The notes beneath the pieces are model-generated. The model had not been told where the DNA came from. It made no database searches and was given only the letters and a program-made list of their open reading frames with translations. From Polaromonas sp. OV174 (GTDB lineage: Bacteria; Pseudomonadota; Gammaproteobacteria; Burkholderiales; Burkholderiaceae_C), in assembly GCF_900112285.1 (NCBI RefSeq), contig NZ_FOKZ01000016.1, forward strand, positions 1 through 64,000: DNA of 64,000 bases, written 5' to 3'. Positions 8,661 to 17,922 of the stretch are shown piece after piece. The translations under genes and the position numbers were made by a program. The first letter of the stretch is position 1. Each line of letters starts with the position of its first letter.

Positions 8661-9848
8661 TTACACGCGCTCAAAGATCGCCGCAATGCCCTGGCCGCCG
8701 CCAATGCACATGGTCACCAGTGCATAGCGCCCGCCAGTGCGGTGCAGCTCGGCAATCGCCTTGGTGGTGATGATGGCGCCGGTCGCGCCGACCGGGTGGC
8801 CGAGCGAGATGCCTGAACCGTTGGGATTGACCTTGGCCGGGTCCAAGCCGAGCTGTTGTATGACGGCGCAGGCCTGGGCGGCGAAGGCTTCGTTGGATTC
8901 GATCACGTCCAGGTCTTGCACCTTCAGACCGGTGCGCTGCAGCACTTTTTGCGTAGCCGGCACCGGGCCTATGCCCATGTAGGCGGGTTCGACGCCAGCG
9001 TGGGCGTAGCCGACCAGACGTGCCAGCGGTTTGAGGCCTAGCGCCTGTACGCGTGCGCCCGAGGCCAGCACCACGGCGCTAGCGCCGTCGTTGATGCCCG
9101 AGGCGTTGCCGGCGGTGACGCTGCCGCCGTCTTTCTTGAATGCGGGCTTCATGCCGGCCAGTACGTCGAGCGTGGTGTTGGCGCGCACATGCTCGTCGGT
9201 GTCGAACAGCACGACGCCTTTGCGCGTGGCAATCTCGACCGGGGCGATCTGTTCCAAGAAGCGACCGGCGGCAATGGCGGCGACGGCGCGGCGCTGGCTC
9301 TCATAGGCCAGCTGGTCCTGCATTTCGCGCGTGATCTGGTAGCGCTCGGCGACGTTTTCTGCGGTGATGCCCATGTGCATTTTTTGCCAGGGGTCGTGCA
9401 GGATGCCCAGCATGTAGTCGATGCTTTTGGTGTCGCCCATGCGCGCGCCGTAGCGCGCGGCCTGGTCGAAGTAGGGGCCGCGGCTCATGGATTCGGATCC
9501 GCCGCCTATGGCGATGTCGCAGTCGCCGTAGCCAATCGCCTGCGCCGCCGAAATGATGGCTTGCAGTCCCGAGCCGCACAGGCGGTTGACGTTGAAGGCC
9601 GGTGTCTCGATCGGGCAGCCGGCGTCGATGGCGGCCACACGAGCCAGGTAGGCGTCATTCGTGTCGGTGGGGATCACGTTGCCCATCACCACATGGCCGA
9701 TGGCATCGGGCGCGAGGCCGCTGCGCTCTATGGCGGCGCGCACGGCGGTGGTGGCGAGCTGGGTGTTGGGAACGTCTTTGAGCGCGCCGCCAAAGGTGCC
9801 GATGGCGGTGCGCGCAGTGGCGATGACGAAGATGTCTGGGAAGCTCAT
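8661..9848 (-). CDS. acetyl-CoA acyltransferase (thiolase)
   Basis: 395 residues, the usual length for a tetrameric biosynthetic or degradative thiolase. The acyl-accepting cysteine is in [13 protein letters not shown], the HPxGATG motif is [11 protein letters not shown], and the C-terminal base cysteine is in [15 protein letters not shown]. It cleaves 3-ketoacyl-CoA or condenses two acetyl-CoA. It is the last gene of the run ligase, enoyl-CoA hydratase, thiolase, following the hydratase by 30 bases, which suggests beta-oxidation of an acid imported by the Liv transporter upstream. Confidence 0.93.
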   Translation of the reverse strand: MSFPDIFVIATARTAIGTFGGALKDVPNTQLATTAVRAAIERSGLAPDAIGHVVMGNVIPTDTNDAYLARVAAIDAGCPIETPAFNVNRLCGSGLQAIISAAQAIGYGDCDIAIGGGSESMSRGPYFDQAARYGARMGDTKSIDYMLGILHDPWQKMHMGITAENVAERYQITREMQDQLAYESQRRAVAAIAAGRFLEQIAPVEIATRKGVVLFDTDEHVRANTTLDVLAGMKPAFKKDGGSVTAGNASGINDGASAVVLASGARVQALGLKPLARLVGYAHAGVEPAYMGIGPVPATQKVLQRTGLKVQDLDVIESNEAFAAQACAVIQQLGLDPAKVNPNGSGISLGHPVGATGAIITTKAIAELHRTGGRYALVTMCIGGGQGIAAIFERV

Positions 9849-9878
9849 GATGCGGTCCTGATGTTGATGGTGATGGGC

Positions 9879-10667
9879 TTAGCGGCCGTGGAAGGTGGCG
9901 GGCTGCTTGGCGAAGAAGGCCTCGATGCCGTCCTTCATGTCCTGCGTGGCGGCGCAGCCGGCAAACGCCGTGGTTTCGGCCGCAAGCTGCGCGCCCAGGT
10001 TGCGCTCAAAGGACTCTCGCATCAGGCGTTTCATCGCGCCGTAGGCCAGCGTGGGGCCCTTGGCCAGGCGCTCGGCCAATTTTTGCACTTCGGCATCAAG
10101 CTGGTCGACCGGCACCACGCGGTTGACCAGGCCCAGGCGCTCGGCGTCGGCACTGGTCAGGGTGTCGCCGAGTAGCGCGATCTCGAGCGCCTTGCGCAGG
10201 CCGACCAGGCGTGGCAGCGCCCATGAGGCGCCTACGTCGCAGCTGGTGCCCAGGTTGATATAGGCCAGGTTGAAGCGCGTGCCTTCGGCGGCGATGACAA
10301 AGTCGGCCTGCAGCATCAGTGACAGGCCCGCGCCGGCGGCCACGCCGTGCACCTGCGCAATCAGCGGCGCGTTCATGGTGGCAAACACCTGCAGCACTTC
10401 GTTGAGCGGGCCCAACAGGTCGGCCGCGCCCTGCACCGGGTCGGCGCGCAGCGTGGCCAAATCGCCGCCGGCCATAAAGCCCTTGCCCGCGCCGCACAGC
10501 ACCACGGCGCGCACCGTGGGGTCGGCGGCGAGCTGGCGCGCGGCGCTGAGCAGCGCCTGCGCCATGGGCACATTGATGGCGTTCAGGGCTTCTGGGCGCG
10601 CAAAGCGCAGCGTTGCTATGGCGCCGTGTCGTTCAAACTGCAGCGGCGCGGAGGAGGGGGTGCTCAT
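9879..10667 (-). CDS. enoyl-CoA hydratase/isomerase family protein
   Basis: 262 residues of crotonase fold. Oxyanion-hole segments are visible as GAGKGFMAGGDLATL and HGVAAGAGLSLMLQADFVIAA. At the second position of the usual catalytic glutamate pair it has NLGTSCDVGASWALPRLVG, in which Asp replaces the more common Glu, so hydratase, isomerase or another crotonase activity is possible. It lies between the acyl-CoA ligase and the thiolase on the minus strand. Confidence 0.88.
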   Translation of the reverse strand: MSTPSSAPLQFERHGAIATLRFARPEALNAINVPMAQALLSAARQLAADPTVRAVVLCGAGKGFMAGGDLATLRADPVQGAADLLGPLNEVLQVFATMNAPLIAQVHGVAAGAGLSLMLQADFVIAAEGTRFNLAYINLGTSCDVGASWALPRLVGLRKALEIALLGDTLTSADAERLGLVNRVVPVDQLDAEVQKLAERLAKGPTLAYGAMKRLMRESFERNLGAQLAAETTAFAGCAATQDMKDGIEAFFAKQPATFHGR

Positions 10668-10806
10668 GAGTTACTCCTGAAAAAGGAGCGCCTGGCGCTG
10701 GTGTAGCAAGTATTTCAAGAGGAAATGGCTTGAAAGCTAAGGTACACGTGCGCTGGCTGCTCCTGTTTTTGATGAAGGGCTGACTGTCTGCGTGGGCGGC
10801 GGCGTA

Positions 10807-12606
10807 CTAGCGGTACAGCGCCTCGATTTCTGTGGCGTAGGTTTTGTAGATGCTGGAGCGGCGCACCTTCATGGTCGCCGTGACTTCGCCGTCGTCATGG
10901 TCCAGCTCCTTGGTGAGCAAATGGAACTTGCGGATCTGCGAGACCTGGGCCAGGCGCTGGTTGCCCTGGCCGATCTCGGCGTCGATCAGCGCTCGCACCT
11001 GCGGCAGCTCGACCAGCGAGCGGAAATGCGTGAATGAAATGCGCTGCGCCTCGGCCCATTTGCCGACGGTTTCAAAGTCGATCATGACCAGCGCGGCCAC
11101 GAACTTGCGCGCCTCGGCGACGATGATGCATTCCTTGATGAAGGGACTGCCCTTCATGGTGTTTTCGATCTCGGACGGCGTGAGGTTTTTGCCGCCGGCG
11201 GTGATCATGATGTCTTTCAGGCGGTCGACGATCTTCAATTGGCCGCGCTCCTCGCGCACCACGTCGCCGGTGTGCAGCCAGCCGTCGATGATGCTGCTGG
11301 CCGTGGCTTCGGGGTTCTTGTAGTAGCCGGCAAACACCATGTCGCCGCGCAGCAGCAGCTCGCCGTTGTCGGCCAGGCGGTGCTCCACGCCCAGCGTGGG
11401 TTGTCCCACGGTGCCTATCAGCACATCGCGCGGTTCGTGGCCCAGCACCATGCCGGTGGATTCGGTCAGGCCATAGACCTCGATCAGCGGCACGCCGAGC
11501 ACGCGGAAAAAGCGCACCACGTCGGGCGCAATTGGCGCGGCGCCGGTGAGCGCCACCGCCACATTGCGCAGGCCTATGAAGTTTCGCAGTGCGCGAAAGA
11601 TCAGCCAGTAGCTCGCGCGGTATTTCGCCTTGTCGCCCAGCGTCCAGGCGCTGCGCGGTTTTTCGGCCAGCGGCAGGCAGGCGGCATAGGCCTGGTCGAA
11701 CAGCTTGCGGCGCAGACCGCCGGTTTCCTGCAGCTTGATGCTGAGCGTGGCGTGCATTTTTTCCCAGATGCGCGGCACGCCAAGAAACATGGTGGGCGCG
11801 ACCTCACGCAGGTCTTCCTGCACGGTGCGTATCGATTCGCCGAAGTTCACTTGTGAGCCTATGTATACCGGCACAAAGGTGGTCAGCATCTGCTCGGCCA
11901 CATGGCACAGCGGCAGGTAGGACAGGTGGCTGGTGGCGCCCGTGATGCCCAGGCGCTCGACGATGCCGGGCACCACGCCGCGCATATTGCGCCACGAAAT
12001 CATCGCGCCCTTGGGCTTGCCGGTGGAGCCCGAGGTGTAGATCATGAGGCCGATGTCGTCGAGCTTTTGGTGCGCCAGCGCGGCGTCTATCAGCGCGCTG
12101 TTGCCGGCTGCAGCGCCGGCTTTTTCAACTTCGGCAAAGGTCACGATCAGGTCGCGCACTTCGGGCGAGAAGCTGCGCAGGCCCTTTGTTTCCATGACGA
12201 TGATCTTGCGCAGGCGCGGCAACTGGGCCAGTGTTTCTAGCAGTTTGTCGGTCTGCTCCTGGTCTTCGCAGACCATGATTTCCACGTCGCCATGGCCGAC
12301 CACGTAGGCCACCTCCGAGGCGGGACTGGTGGAGTACACGCCCACGGTCACCGCGCCTACCAGGCCCGCACCCATTTGCGTCAGAACCCACTCGATGCGG
12401 TTCTCGGCAATCACGCCGACATGGCCGCCCTCGGGCAGACCCAGGGCACGCAGGCCCAGGCCAAAGTGGCTGGCGCGGCGGTGGTACTGGCCCCAAGTAA
12501 AGGGCTTCCAGATGCCGAAGTCTTTTTGCCGGATGGCGAGGCGCTCGGGCATGGCCAGGGCGCGCTCACGCAGCATTTGCGGCAGGGTCAGGTCAGGGAG
12601 ATGCAT
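10807..12606 (-). CDS. AMP-forming long-chain-type acyl-CoA ligase
   Basis: 599 residues. The P-loop is MIYTSGSTGKPKGAMI, and the adenylate motifs YGLTESTG and GWLHTGDVV followed by IVDRLKDIMITAGGKNLTPSEIE are intact, as in FadD15-type ligases. I chose the ATG at 12606 (MHLPDLTLPQ). A longer frame to 12753 translates a GC-rich repeat and shows no family similarity. It would activate an acid imported by the Liv transporter, feeding the hydratase and thiolase downstream. Confidence 0.9.
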   Translation of the reverse strand: MHLPDLTLPQMLRERALAMPERLAIRQKDFGIWKPFTWGQYHRRASHFGLGLRALGLPEGGHVGVIAENRIEWVLTQMGAGLVGAVTVGVYSTSPASEVAYVVGHGDVEIMVCEDQEQTDKLLETLAQLPRLRKIIVMETKGLRSFSPEVRDLIVTFAEVEKAGAAAGNSALIDAALAHQKLDDIGLMIYTSGSTGKPKGAMISWRNMRGVVPGIVERLGITGATSHLSYLPLCHVAEQMLTTFVPVYIGSQVNFGESIRTVQEDLREVAPTMFLGVPRIWEKMHATLSIKLQETGGLRRKLFDQAYAACLPLAEKPRSAWTLGDKAKYRASYWLIFRALRNFIGLRNVAVALTGAAPIAPDVVRFFRVLGVPLIEVYGLTESTGMVLGHEPRDVLIGTVGQPTLGVEHRLADNGELLLRGDMVFAGYYKNPEATASSIIDGWLHTGDVVREERGQLKIVDRLKDIMITAGGKNLTPSEIENTMKGSPFIKECIIVAEARKFVAALVMIDFETVGKWAEAQRISFTHFRSLVELPQVRALIDAEIGQGNQRLAQVSQIRKFHLLTKELDHDDGEVTATMKVRRSSIYKTYATEIEALYR

Positions 12607-12690
12607 GTCAGTGATCCATTGCGCTGCGTGCCGCCAGTGGCCTATGAAACTGGCGCGCCCAAGGCCAGGGCCGCCGTGCAAGGGCCGCCC

Positions 12691-12746
12691 CGCCGCACTG
12701 GCGGCGTCCCCCTTCCCGCGTCGCGCAGCGAGGCGAGAGAAGGGGG
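12691..12746. repeat. GC-rich palindromic intergenic element, copy 1
   Basis: Two hairpins in the gap between livF and the ligase. CGCC-type arms flank ACT at 12691-12706, and CCCCCTTC (12708-12715) pairs with GAAGGGGG (12739-12746). The same kind of proline/arginine-rich noncoding element recurs at 13629 and 16012 in this cluster. Confidence 0.7.
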
Positions 12747-12774
12747 AAGGCACGAAGTGACTCAGGGGGATGGC

Positions 12775-13596
12775 TCATGAGAGCCACCTTTTTCTGCGTT
12801 TGTAGTGTTTGATGTCTTTGAAGCTGCGCGCCTCGCCACTGCCGCCCATGCCTAGGTAGAACTCGCGCACGTCGGGGTCGTTCGCCAGGCGTTCGGCGCT
12901 GCCGTCGATGACGATCTTGCCGTTTTCCATGATGTAGCCGCTGTGCGCCACGGCCAGTGCCACGGTGGCGTTTTGCTCGACCAGCAGCATTGAGGTGCCG
13001 CGCTCGGCGTTGATGCGGGCGATGATGGTGAAGATGTCTTCGACCAGCTTGGGACTCAGGCCCAGCGAGGGTTCGTCGAGCAGGATCAGCTGCGGCTGCG
13101 CGATCAGCGCGCGGCCTATGGCCAGCATCTGCTGCTCGCCGCCCGACAGATAACCGGCCAGGCCTTTGCGGCGCTCGTGCAGGCGCGGAAAGTAGCTGTA
13201 GACCAGGTCGAAGTCGGGCTTGATGTCCGGCCGGCCCGTGAGCGCGTAGGTGGCGGCGATCAGGTTTTCTTCGACCGTGAGATCTTCAAAAACGCGCCGC
13301 CCTTCCATCACGTGCGACAGGCCGCGCCGCACCAGCTGCTGCGGCTCCAGCCGTGCTGTGGACTGGCCGTTGAACAGCACGCTGCCGTTCTCCAGTTCGC
13401 CGTCTTCAAGCGCGAGCAGGCCCGAGATGGCCTTGAGCGTTGTTGATTTTCCCGCGCCGTTGCTGCCCAGCAGCGCCACGATCTGGCCGCGCGGCACGGC
13501 CAGCGACAGACCGCGCAGGGCCTGCACCACCTTGTTGTAGATGACCTCGATGTTGTTGACTTCGAGGACGTGGTCCGTCGCGGCGTGCTCTGTCAT
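12775..13596 (-). CDS. livF: branched-chain-type ABC transporter ATPase
   Basis: 273 residues. Walker A LLGSNGAGKST, signature YLSGGEQQML, Walker B LILLDEPSLGLSP and switch LLVEQNA are typical of LivF. It carries a basic C-terminal extension, SFKDIKHYKRRKRWLS, beyond the usual end of LivF. It lies between the binding-protein gene and the acyl-CoA ligase gene, so the transporter and its catabolic enzymes share one transcription unit. Confidence 0.9.
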   Translation of the reverse strand: MTEHAATDHVLEVNNIEVIYNKVVQALRGLSLAVPRGQIVALLGSNGAGKSTTLKAISGLLALEDGELENGSVLFNGQSTARLEPQQLVRRGLSHVMEGRRVFEDLTVEENLIAATYALTGRPDIKPDFDLVYSYFPRLHERRKGLAGYLSGGEQQMLAIGRALIAQPQLILLDEPSLGLSPKLVEDIFTIIARINAERGTSMLLVEQNATVALAVAHSGYIMENGKIVIDGSAERLANDPDVREFYLGMGGSGEARSFKDIKHYKRRKRWLS

Positions 13597-13628
13597 GGCG
13601 TTATGTGAGAGAAGACGTGTGAAATGGG

Positions 13629-13713
13629 CACGCTCCCCCTGCCGCCGGGCCGCCCCAAGGCAGGGCGGGCCCCCTCGGGGGGGCAGCGACCCACACGCAG
13701 TGGGGGAGCGTGG
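13629..13713. repeat. GC-rich palindromic intergenic element, copy 2
   Basis: CACGCTCCCCCTGC at the left end pairs imperfectly with GCAGTGGGGGAGCGTG at 13698-13713, enclosing CCGCCGGGCCGCCCCAAGG and a CCCTCGGGG run. The core CCGCCGGGCCGCCCCAAGG is shared exactly with the copy after livM near 16012. It occupies the whole gap between livF and the binding-protein gene. Confidence 0.7.
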
Positions 13714-13717
13714 GGGC

Positions 13718-14899
13718 TCACAAAGCTATCCAGTCGGAGGCAGCGACCATTTTTTGCGCCTTCATGTCGGCCTTGTAGACGCGGCCCACGGGAATGGAGT
13801 TGCCCTTGATGGTGATGGGCACGCCGATCAGGCCGCCGGTGTCGAAGTCCTTGATGGTGTTGAGCGCGGCCTTGAGGTTGTCGCCCGTGAGCGGTTTGCC
13901 GGCATCGAGGCAGCGCTTGGCCGATTCGGTGAACAGCATGGCGGCGAGAAAGCCCTGGATGTAGGCCGTGCTCTGGTACTCGGGGCGCAGCGCGCGGATC
14001 TTGTCCAGCATGGGCGCTTTGGCCGAGGTGTCGTAGTAGTAGCGGTAGGGCATAACGCCCATGAAGCCGTCGCCGGCCTCGCCCATTTTCATGACGGTGG
14101 AGCTGTCCATGGTCCAGAAGGTGCCCATCCACTTGCTGGTCATGCCCATCTGCTTGCCCTGGGTGATGAACTCGGGGATGGGCGCCAGGATGTAGCCGTG
14201 GAAGATGGTGTAGTCGGGCGCAGCGCGGCGCAGCTTGATGACCTCGGTGGACACGTCCACGCTGCCGGCTGGCGTCATGATCTTCACCGGTACCGACAGG
14301 CCTAGCTTCTTGGCCAGCGCTTCGCTACTGTCGATGGGGTCGCGGCCGAACTCGGAATCGGAGTAGACGAAGGCCACCTTGGCACCGGGCTTTTCCTTGG
14401 CGATGTGCTTGAGCAGGATGCCGAACATCTCGGTGTAGTCGGGGCCGACCAGGAACTGGTGCGGGTACTTCTTCGGGTCGTTGAGTTCGGTGGCGAAGGA
14501 GGCGCCCGTCATCAGCGTGGTGCCAGTGCGCTCCAGCTCAGGGTTGATGGTTTTGGAGAAGGCGGTGGAGTCGCCGTAATAGAGGTTGACCTTGTTCTGG
14601 CTGGTGATCTTCTTGTACGCGGCCACCGACACATCGACCTTGTAGCCGGTGTCTTCGGGCACGTAGCGCAGCTTGCGGCCTTTGATGCCACCGGCATCGT
14701 TGACCATCTTCACATAGTCGCCCATGCCGAGGTTGATGCCCACGCCGGCAAAGGCGAACACGCCCGTCATGGGGATGGAGCCACCGATGACGATGTCTTC
14801 GCCGCCCGCTTGCGCGTGTGCGGCCAGGGGTGCGGCCAGCGTGGCGCCGGCTGCGAGCAGCAGCGAGCGGCGGCGCTGCGAGGTCAGGGTCTTTTGCAT
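13718..14899 (-). CDS. Liv-type periplasmic binding protein
   Basis: 393 residues. I use the ATG at 14899 (MQKTLTSQRRR), which gives a signal peptide ending AHA/QA with an RRR n-region. The mature part is a type I periplasmic binding fold (IVIGGSIPMTGVFAFAGVGI, NDAGGIKGRKL, VAFVYSDSEFGRDP). Receptors of this family carry branched-chain amino acids, amides or aromatic and aliphatic acids. Given the adjacent acyl-CoA ligase a carboxylic acid is the more likely ligand here (inference). Confidence 0.9.
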   Translation of the reverse strand: MQKTLTSQRRRSLLLAAGATLAAPLAAHAQAGGEDIVIGGSIPMTGVFAFAGVGINLGMGDYVKMVNDAGGIKGRKLRYVPEDTGYKVDVSVAAYKKITSQNKVNLYYGDSTAFSKTINPELERTGTTLMTGASFATELNDPKKYPHQFLVGPDYTEMFGILLKHIAKEKPGAKVAFVYSDSEFGRDPIDSSEALAKKLGLSVPVKIMTPAGSVDVSTEVIKLRRAAPDYTIFHGYILAPIPEFITQGKQMGMTSKWMGTFWTMDSSTVMKMGEAGDGFMGVMPYRYYYDTSAKAPMLDKIRALRPEYQSTAYIQGFLAAMLFTESAKRCLDAGKPLTGDNLKAALNTIKDFDTGGLIGVPITIKGNSIPVGRVYKADMKAQKMVAASDWIAL

Positions 14900-14950
14900 G
14901 CTTGTCTCCTTGTCGTTTTGCACGATCTCAATGCCTGGCAGCACCACCGC

Positions 14951-15988
14951 TCAATTGCGGAAGGGCCACAGGTGGAAAAAACGGCGAATGCGCCGCCACA
15001 CTTCTGCGAGCCCATGCGGCTCGAACACCAGAAACCCAATGATCAACAGACCAAAAATCACGGTGCGCACGGGCGACAAAAACACCGTGAGCTCGGTGCC
15101 GCCAGGCAGCAGATCGACGACCAGCTTGAGCAGCTCGGGCACCATGGTCATGAATACCGCGCCAAGAATGGCGCCCAGGATGGTGCCCATGCCGCCGACG
15201 ATGATGGCGGCGAGGAAAAAGATCGACATCAGGAGCGGAAAACTCTCGGGCGTGACGACGCGGAAAAAGTAAGCCCAGAGGCCACCCGCGACGCCGGCGT
15301 AGAACGACGACAGGCCAAACGACAGCAGCTTGTAGCGCAGCAGCGGTATGCCCAGCACCTCGGCCGAAATGTCGCGGTCGCGGATGGCGATGAAGGCCCG
15401 GCCCACGCGTGTGCGAAACAGGTTGGCGGCGCCCAGCACCATCAGCACGGTGACCGGAACGATAACCCAGTAAAGCCGGAACGAGGTATCTAGCGCCGTG
15501 CCCCAAAATCGCGCCGGCGGCAGCGTGAGTCCGGCCGTGCCGCCGGTGAAGGTGAAGTTGGCGAACAGGAAATGTGCGATGAACGATGCAGCGATGGTGG
15601 CGATGGCCAGGTACAGGCCTTTGACGCGCAGCGACGGAATGCCGACGATCAGGCCGCCCAGCATGGCGACGAAACCGCCTGCCAGGATGTTGAGCAGGAA
15701 CGGCGTGCCGTAGCGGATTTCCAGCACCGCCACGGTGTAGGCGCCCAGGCCCATGAAGGCCGCCTGGCCCAGGCTTACCAGGCCGGTGTAGCCGGTGAGT
15801 ATGTTGAGCCCGGTGGCGCTGGCGACGTTGATGCTGACCAGGCAGGCCAGGTAAAGCCAGTAGTCGCTGGCCATGAACGGAAACAGTAGCAGCAGTGCGG
15901 CGGCCACGGCGAGCCAGACTTTCTGCGTGAGCGAATCGAACAGCGTCGCGTCGGCGGTGTAGCTTTCCTTGAGCGTTCCGATGCGCAT
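14951..15988 (-). CDS. livM: branched-chain-type ABC transporter permease
   Basis: 345 residues, polytopic. The LivM hallmark TGYTGLVSLGQAAFMGLGAY is followed by the EAA-type loop SAEVLGIPLLRYKLLSFGLSS. It pairs with LivH to form the channel. It begins 90 bases after livH, the gap holding a GC-rich repeat, and ends about 50 bases before the binding-protein gene. Confidence 0.92.
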   Translation of the reverse strand: MRIGTLKESYTADATLFDSLTQKVWLAVAAALLLLFPFMASDYWLYLACLVSINVASATGLNILTGYTGLVSLGQAAFMGLGAYTVAVLEIRYGTPFLLNILAGGFVAMLGGLIVGIPSLRVKGLYLAIATIAASFIAHFLFANFTFTGGTAGLTLPPARFWGTALDTSFRLYWVIVPVTVLMVLGAANLFRTRVGRAFIAIRDRDISAEVLGIPLLRYKLLSFGLSSFYAGVAGGLWAYFFRVVTPESFPLLMSIFFLAAIIVGGMGTILGAILGAVFMTMVPELLKLVVDLLPGGTELTVFLSPVRTVIFGLLIIGFLVFEPHGLAEVWRRIRRFFHLWPFRN

Positions 15989-16011
15989 CAGGCCTCCCGC
16001 CGGGCCGCCCC

Positions 16012-16070
16012 AAGGCAGGCCTGGGCCACCTCGGGGGGCAGTGAATACACGAAGTGATGAACGTGGGGGT
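16012..16070. repeat. GC-rich intergenic element, copy 3
   Basis: Shares CCGCCGGGCCGCCCCAAGG, a CCTCGGGGGGCAG block and the terminal GTGGGGGT with copy 2 at 13629-13713. It lies between livH and livM. Copy 1, livF/ligase gap, shares the tract ACGAAGTGA found here. Confidence 0.6.
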
Positions 16071-16078
16071 GCATGTTT

Positions 16079-16957
16079 TTAGAGCCTTTCGATTTCGCGG
16101 GTGCCGAACAGGCCGTAAGGGCGCAGCATGAGCACCACCACCAGCATGATGAAGGTGGCGAGCAGCTTGTATTCGCCGCCCAGGTAAGAGCCGGCCAGGG
16201 CTTCCACCAGGCCGATGAACAGGCCGCCTATGAGCGCGCCCAGCACGCTGTCCAGGCCGCCCACAATCACCACCACCAGCACCGACAGGCCGAACAGGCC
16301 CATCGATGAAGAAATGCCGCCAATCGAGCCGACGATGATGCCGGAAACGGCGGCGATCATGGCCGACACGACCCAGGCCAGCGAGAACACGCGCGGCACG
16401 TTGATGCCCATGGAATAGGCTGCCGCCTGATCCGAGGCCGTGGCGCGCAGCGCCACGCCGCCGCGCCAGAAGCGAAAGACGAGCAGCACCGCCGCAATGA
16501 AGACGATGGCGATCAAGGCACCGTAAAACACCTTGGGCGCGAGGAAGGCCTCGCCCACCATCACCGGTTTGGTAGGCATGAATTCGGGCAGGCGGCGCTG
16601 GTCGGCGGTCCAGATCAGTTCCACCAGGCCGACCAGCACCGAGCCCAGGCCGACGGTGACCATGAAGACCGAGATCGGTGGCTCGCCCAGCAGCGGACGG
16701 ATCATGGTGCGCTCTATCACCGCGCCCAGCAGCCCAGAGCCGAGCACGGCGGCCGGAATGGCCAGCCACAGCGGTAGCGCGAACGTGGCGGCGAAGGTGA
16801 AGAACAGGTAGGCGCCGACCATCAGCAGCTCGCCGATGGCGATGTTGACCACGCGCGTGGCCTTGTAGACCATGACGAAGGCCAGCGCGGCCAGCGCATA
16901 CAGGCCGCCGCTGGCCAGGCCGGTCAGGCAGATTTCAAACAGGTAGGCCCAATCCAT
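16079..16957 (-). CDS. livH: branched-chain-type ABC transporter permease
   Basis: 292 residues with about eight hydrophobic segments. The LivH signature GLASGGLYALAALAFVMVYK is at the N-terminus, and the EAA-type loop SDQAAAYSMGINVPRVFSLAW is in the middle. It overlaps the upstream livG by one base at 16957, consistent with coupling, and is followed by livM. Confidence 0.92.
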   Translation of the reverse strand: MDWAYLFEICLTGLASGGLYALAALAFVMVYKATRVVNIAIGELLMVGAYLFFTFAATFALPLWLAIPAAVLGSGLLGAVIERTMIRPLLGEPPISVFMVTVGLGSVLVGLVELIWTADQRRLPEFMPTKPVMVGEAFLAPKVFYGALIAIVFIAAVLLVFRFWRGGVALRATASDQAAAYSMGINVPRVFSLAWVVSAMIAAVSGIIVGSIGGISSSMGLFGLSVLVVVIVGGLDSVLGALIGGLFIGLVEALAGSYLGGEYKLLATFIMLVVVLMLRPYGLFGTREIERL

Positions 16958-17799
16958 CAGACCACTCCCGCCAGGGCCTGAAATTTCTGGCGCAGGTCGC
17001 CGACATCGCCCGAGCCCAAGTAGGCGCGAATCACCTCAGGATCGGCTTGCACAGCGGCAGGTGCGCCCTGCGCAATCACCTGGCCGAAGTTGAGCACCAC
17101 CACATGGTCGGACAGGTCCATCACCATGCCCATGTCGTGCTCGACCATGAGCACGGTCACACCCCATTCGGCGCGCACGTCGAGGATGAAGCGCGCCATG
17201 TCTTCGGTTTCTTCGCGGTTCATGCCGGCGACGGGTTCGTCAAGCATCAGGATCTGCGGCTGCATGGCCAGCGCGCGGGCCATTTCAACGCGCTTTTGCA
17301 GGCCGTAGGGCAGGGCAGAAACGGGGGCGTGGCGGATATGGTCGATTTCGAGAAAGTCGATGATGCGTTCCTCGATATCGGCGCGCAGCTCGGCCTCTTC
17401 ACGGCGGGCGCGGCCGAAGTAAAGCAGCGCGTCCAGCACATTGGTTTTGAGGTGGGCGTGGCGGCCTAGCTTGATGTTGTCCAGCACTGTCATGCCGCGA
17501 AACAGCGCGATGTTCTGGAAGCTGCGGCCCAGGCCCAGCTTGGCGCGCTGTGGTGCGGGCACGTGGGTGATGTCCTGGCCTTTGAAGCGGATGGAGCCCG
17601 CCGTGGGCCGGTAAAAGCCCGAGATGGTGTTGAACAGCGAGGTTTTGCCCGCACCGTTGGGGCCTATGACGGCGGTGATGGAGCCCGGGGCCACATCAAA
17701 GCCCACGCCTGCGAGCGCGCGCACGCCACCGAATGTCAGTGTGACGCCATCCACCTGCAGCAGGGGGGCGGCCGGGCCGCCGGGGGTGTTTGTCTCCAT
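16957..17799 (-). CDS. livG: branched-chain-type ABC transporter ATPase
   Basis: 280 residues. Walker A IGPNGAGKTSLFNTISGFY, LivG-specific QNIALFRGMTVLDN, signature-region LPYGLQKRVEMARAL, Walker B ILMLDEPVAGMN and switch MVEHDMGMVM. The ABC signature is LPYGLQKR in place of LSYGxQR, as in many LivG proteins. It is the first gene of the operon, with 123 bases to the divergent TetR gene. Confidence 0.92.
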   Translation of the reverse strand: METNTPGGPAAPLLQVDGVTLTFGGVRALAGVGFDVAPGSITAVIGPNGAGKTSLFNTISGFYRPTAGSIRFKGQDITHVPAPQRAKLGLGRSFQNIALFRGMTVLDNIKLGRHAHLKTNVLDALLYFGRARREEAELRADIEERIIDFLEIDHIRHAPVSALPYGLQKRVEMARALAMQPQILMLDEPVAGMNREETEDMARFILDVRAEWGVTVLMVEHDMGMVMDLSDHVVVLNFGQVIAQGAPAAVQADPEVIRAYLGSGDVGDLRQKFQALAGVV

Positions 17800-17855
17800 C
17801 GGTCTCTTATGCGGGTTTATGCGAACCAGAAGGGGGGTTACTCTTGCGTAAACTA

Positions 17856-17871
17856 TTTACTTGCCAGTAGA
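17856..17871. promoter_or_regulatory. candidate TetR operator in the divergent livG/tetR gap
   Basis: TTTACTTGCCAGTAGA is an imperfect palindrome, with arms TTTACT and AGTAGA matching at five of six pairs. It sits between the start of livG (17799) and the TetR start (17923), which is the usual position of a TetR site controlling both directions. Confidence 0.45.
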
Positions 17872-17922
17872 TTCTGGAATCGACTCACCAAGCCAGCATC
17901 AGGACTTACCCGGGGCCCTCAT

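Noticed and set aside
10716..10775. Possible further copy of the 43-base element before the enoyl-CoA hydratase
   Set aside because: GCGCT-N4-GCTCC is present but the hairpin partner and first box do not fit; at best a relic.
14928..16769. 613-codon minus-strand frame across livM and livH
   Set aside because: It is an alternate frame of two clear permease genes, dominated by Arg, Gly, His and Pro.
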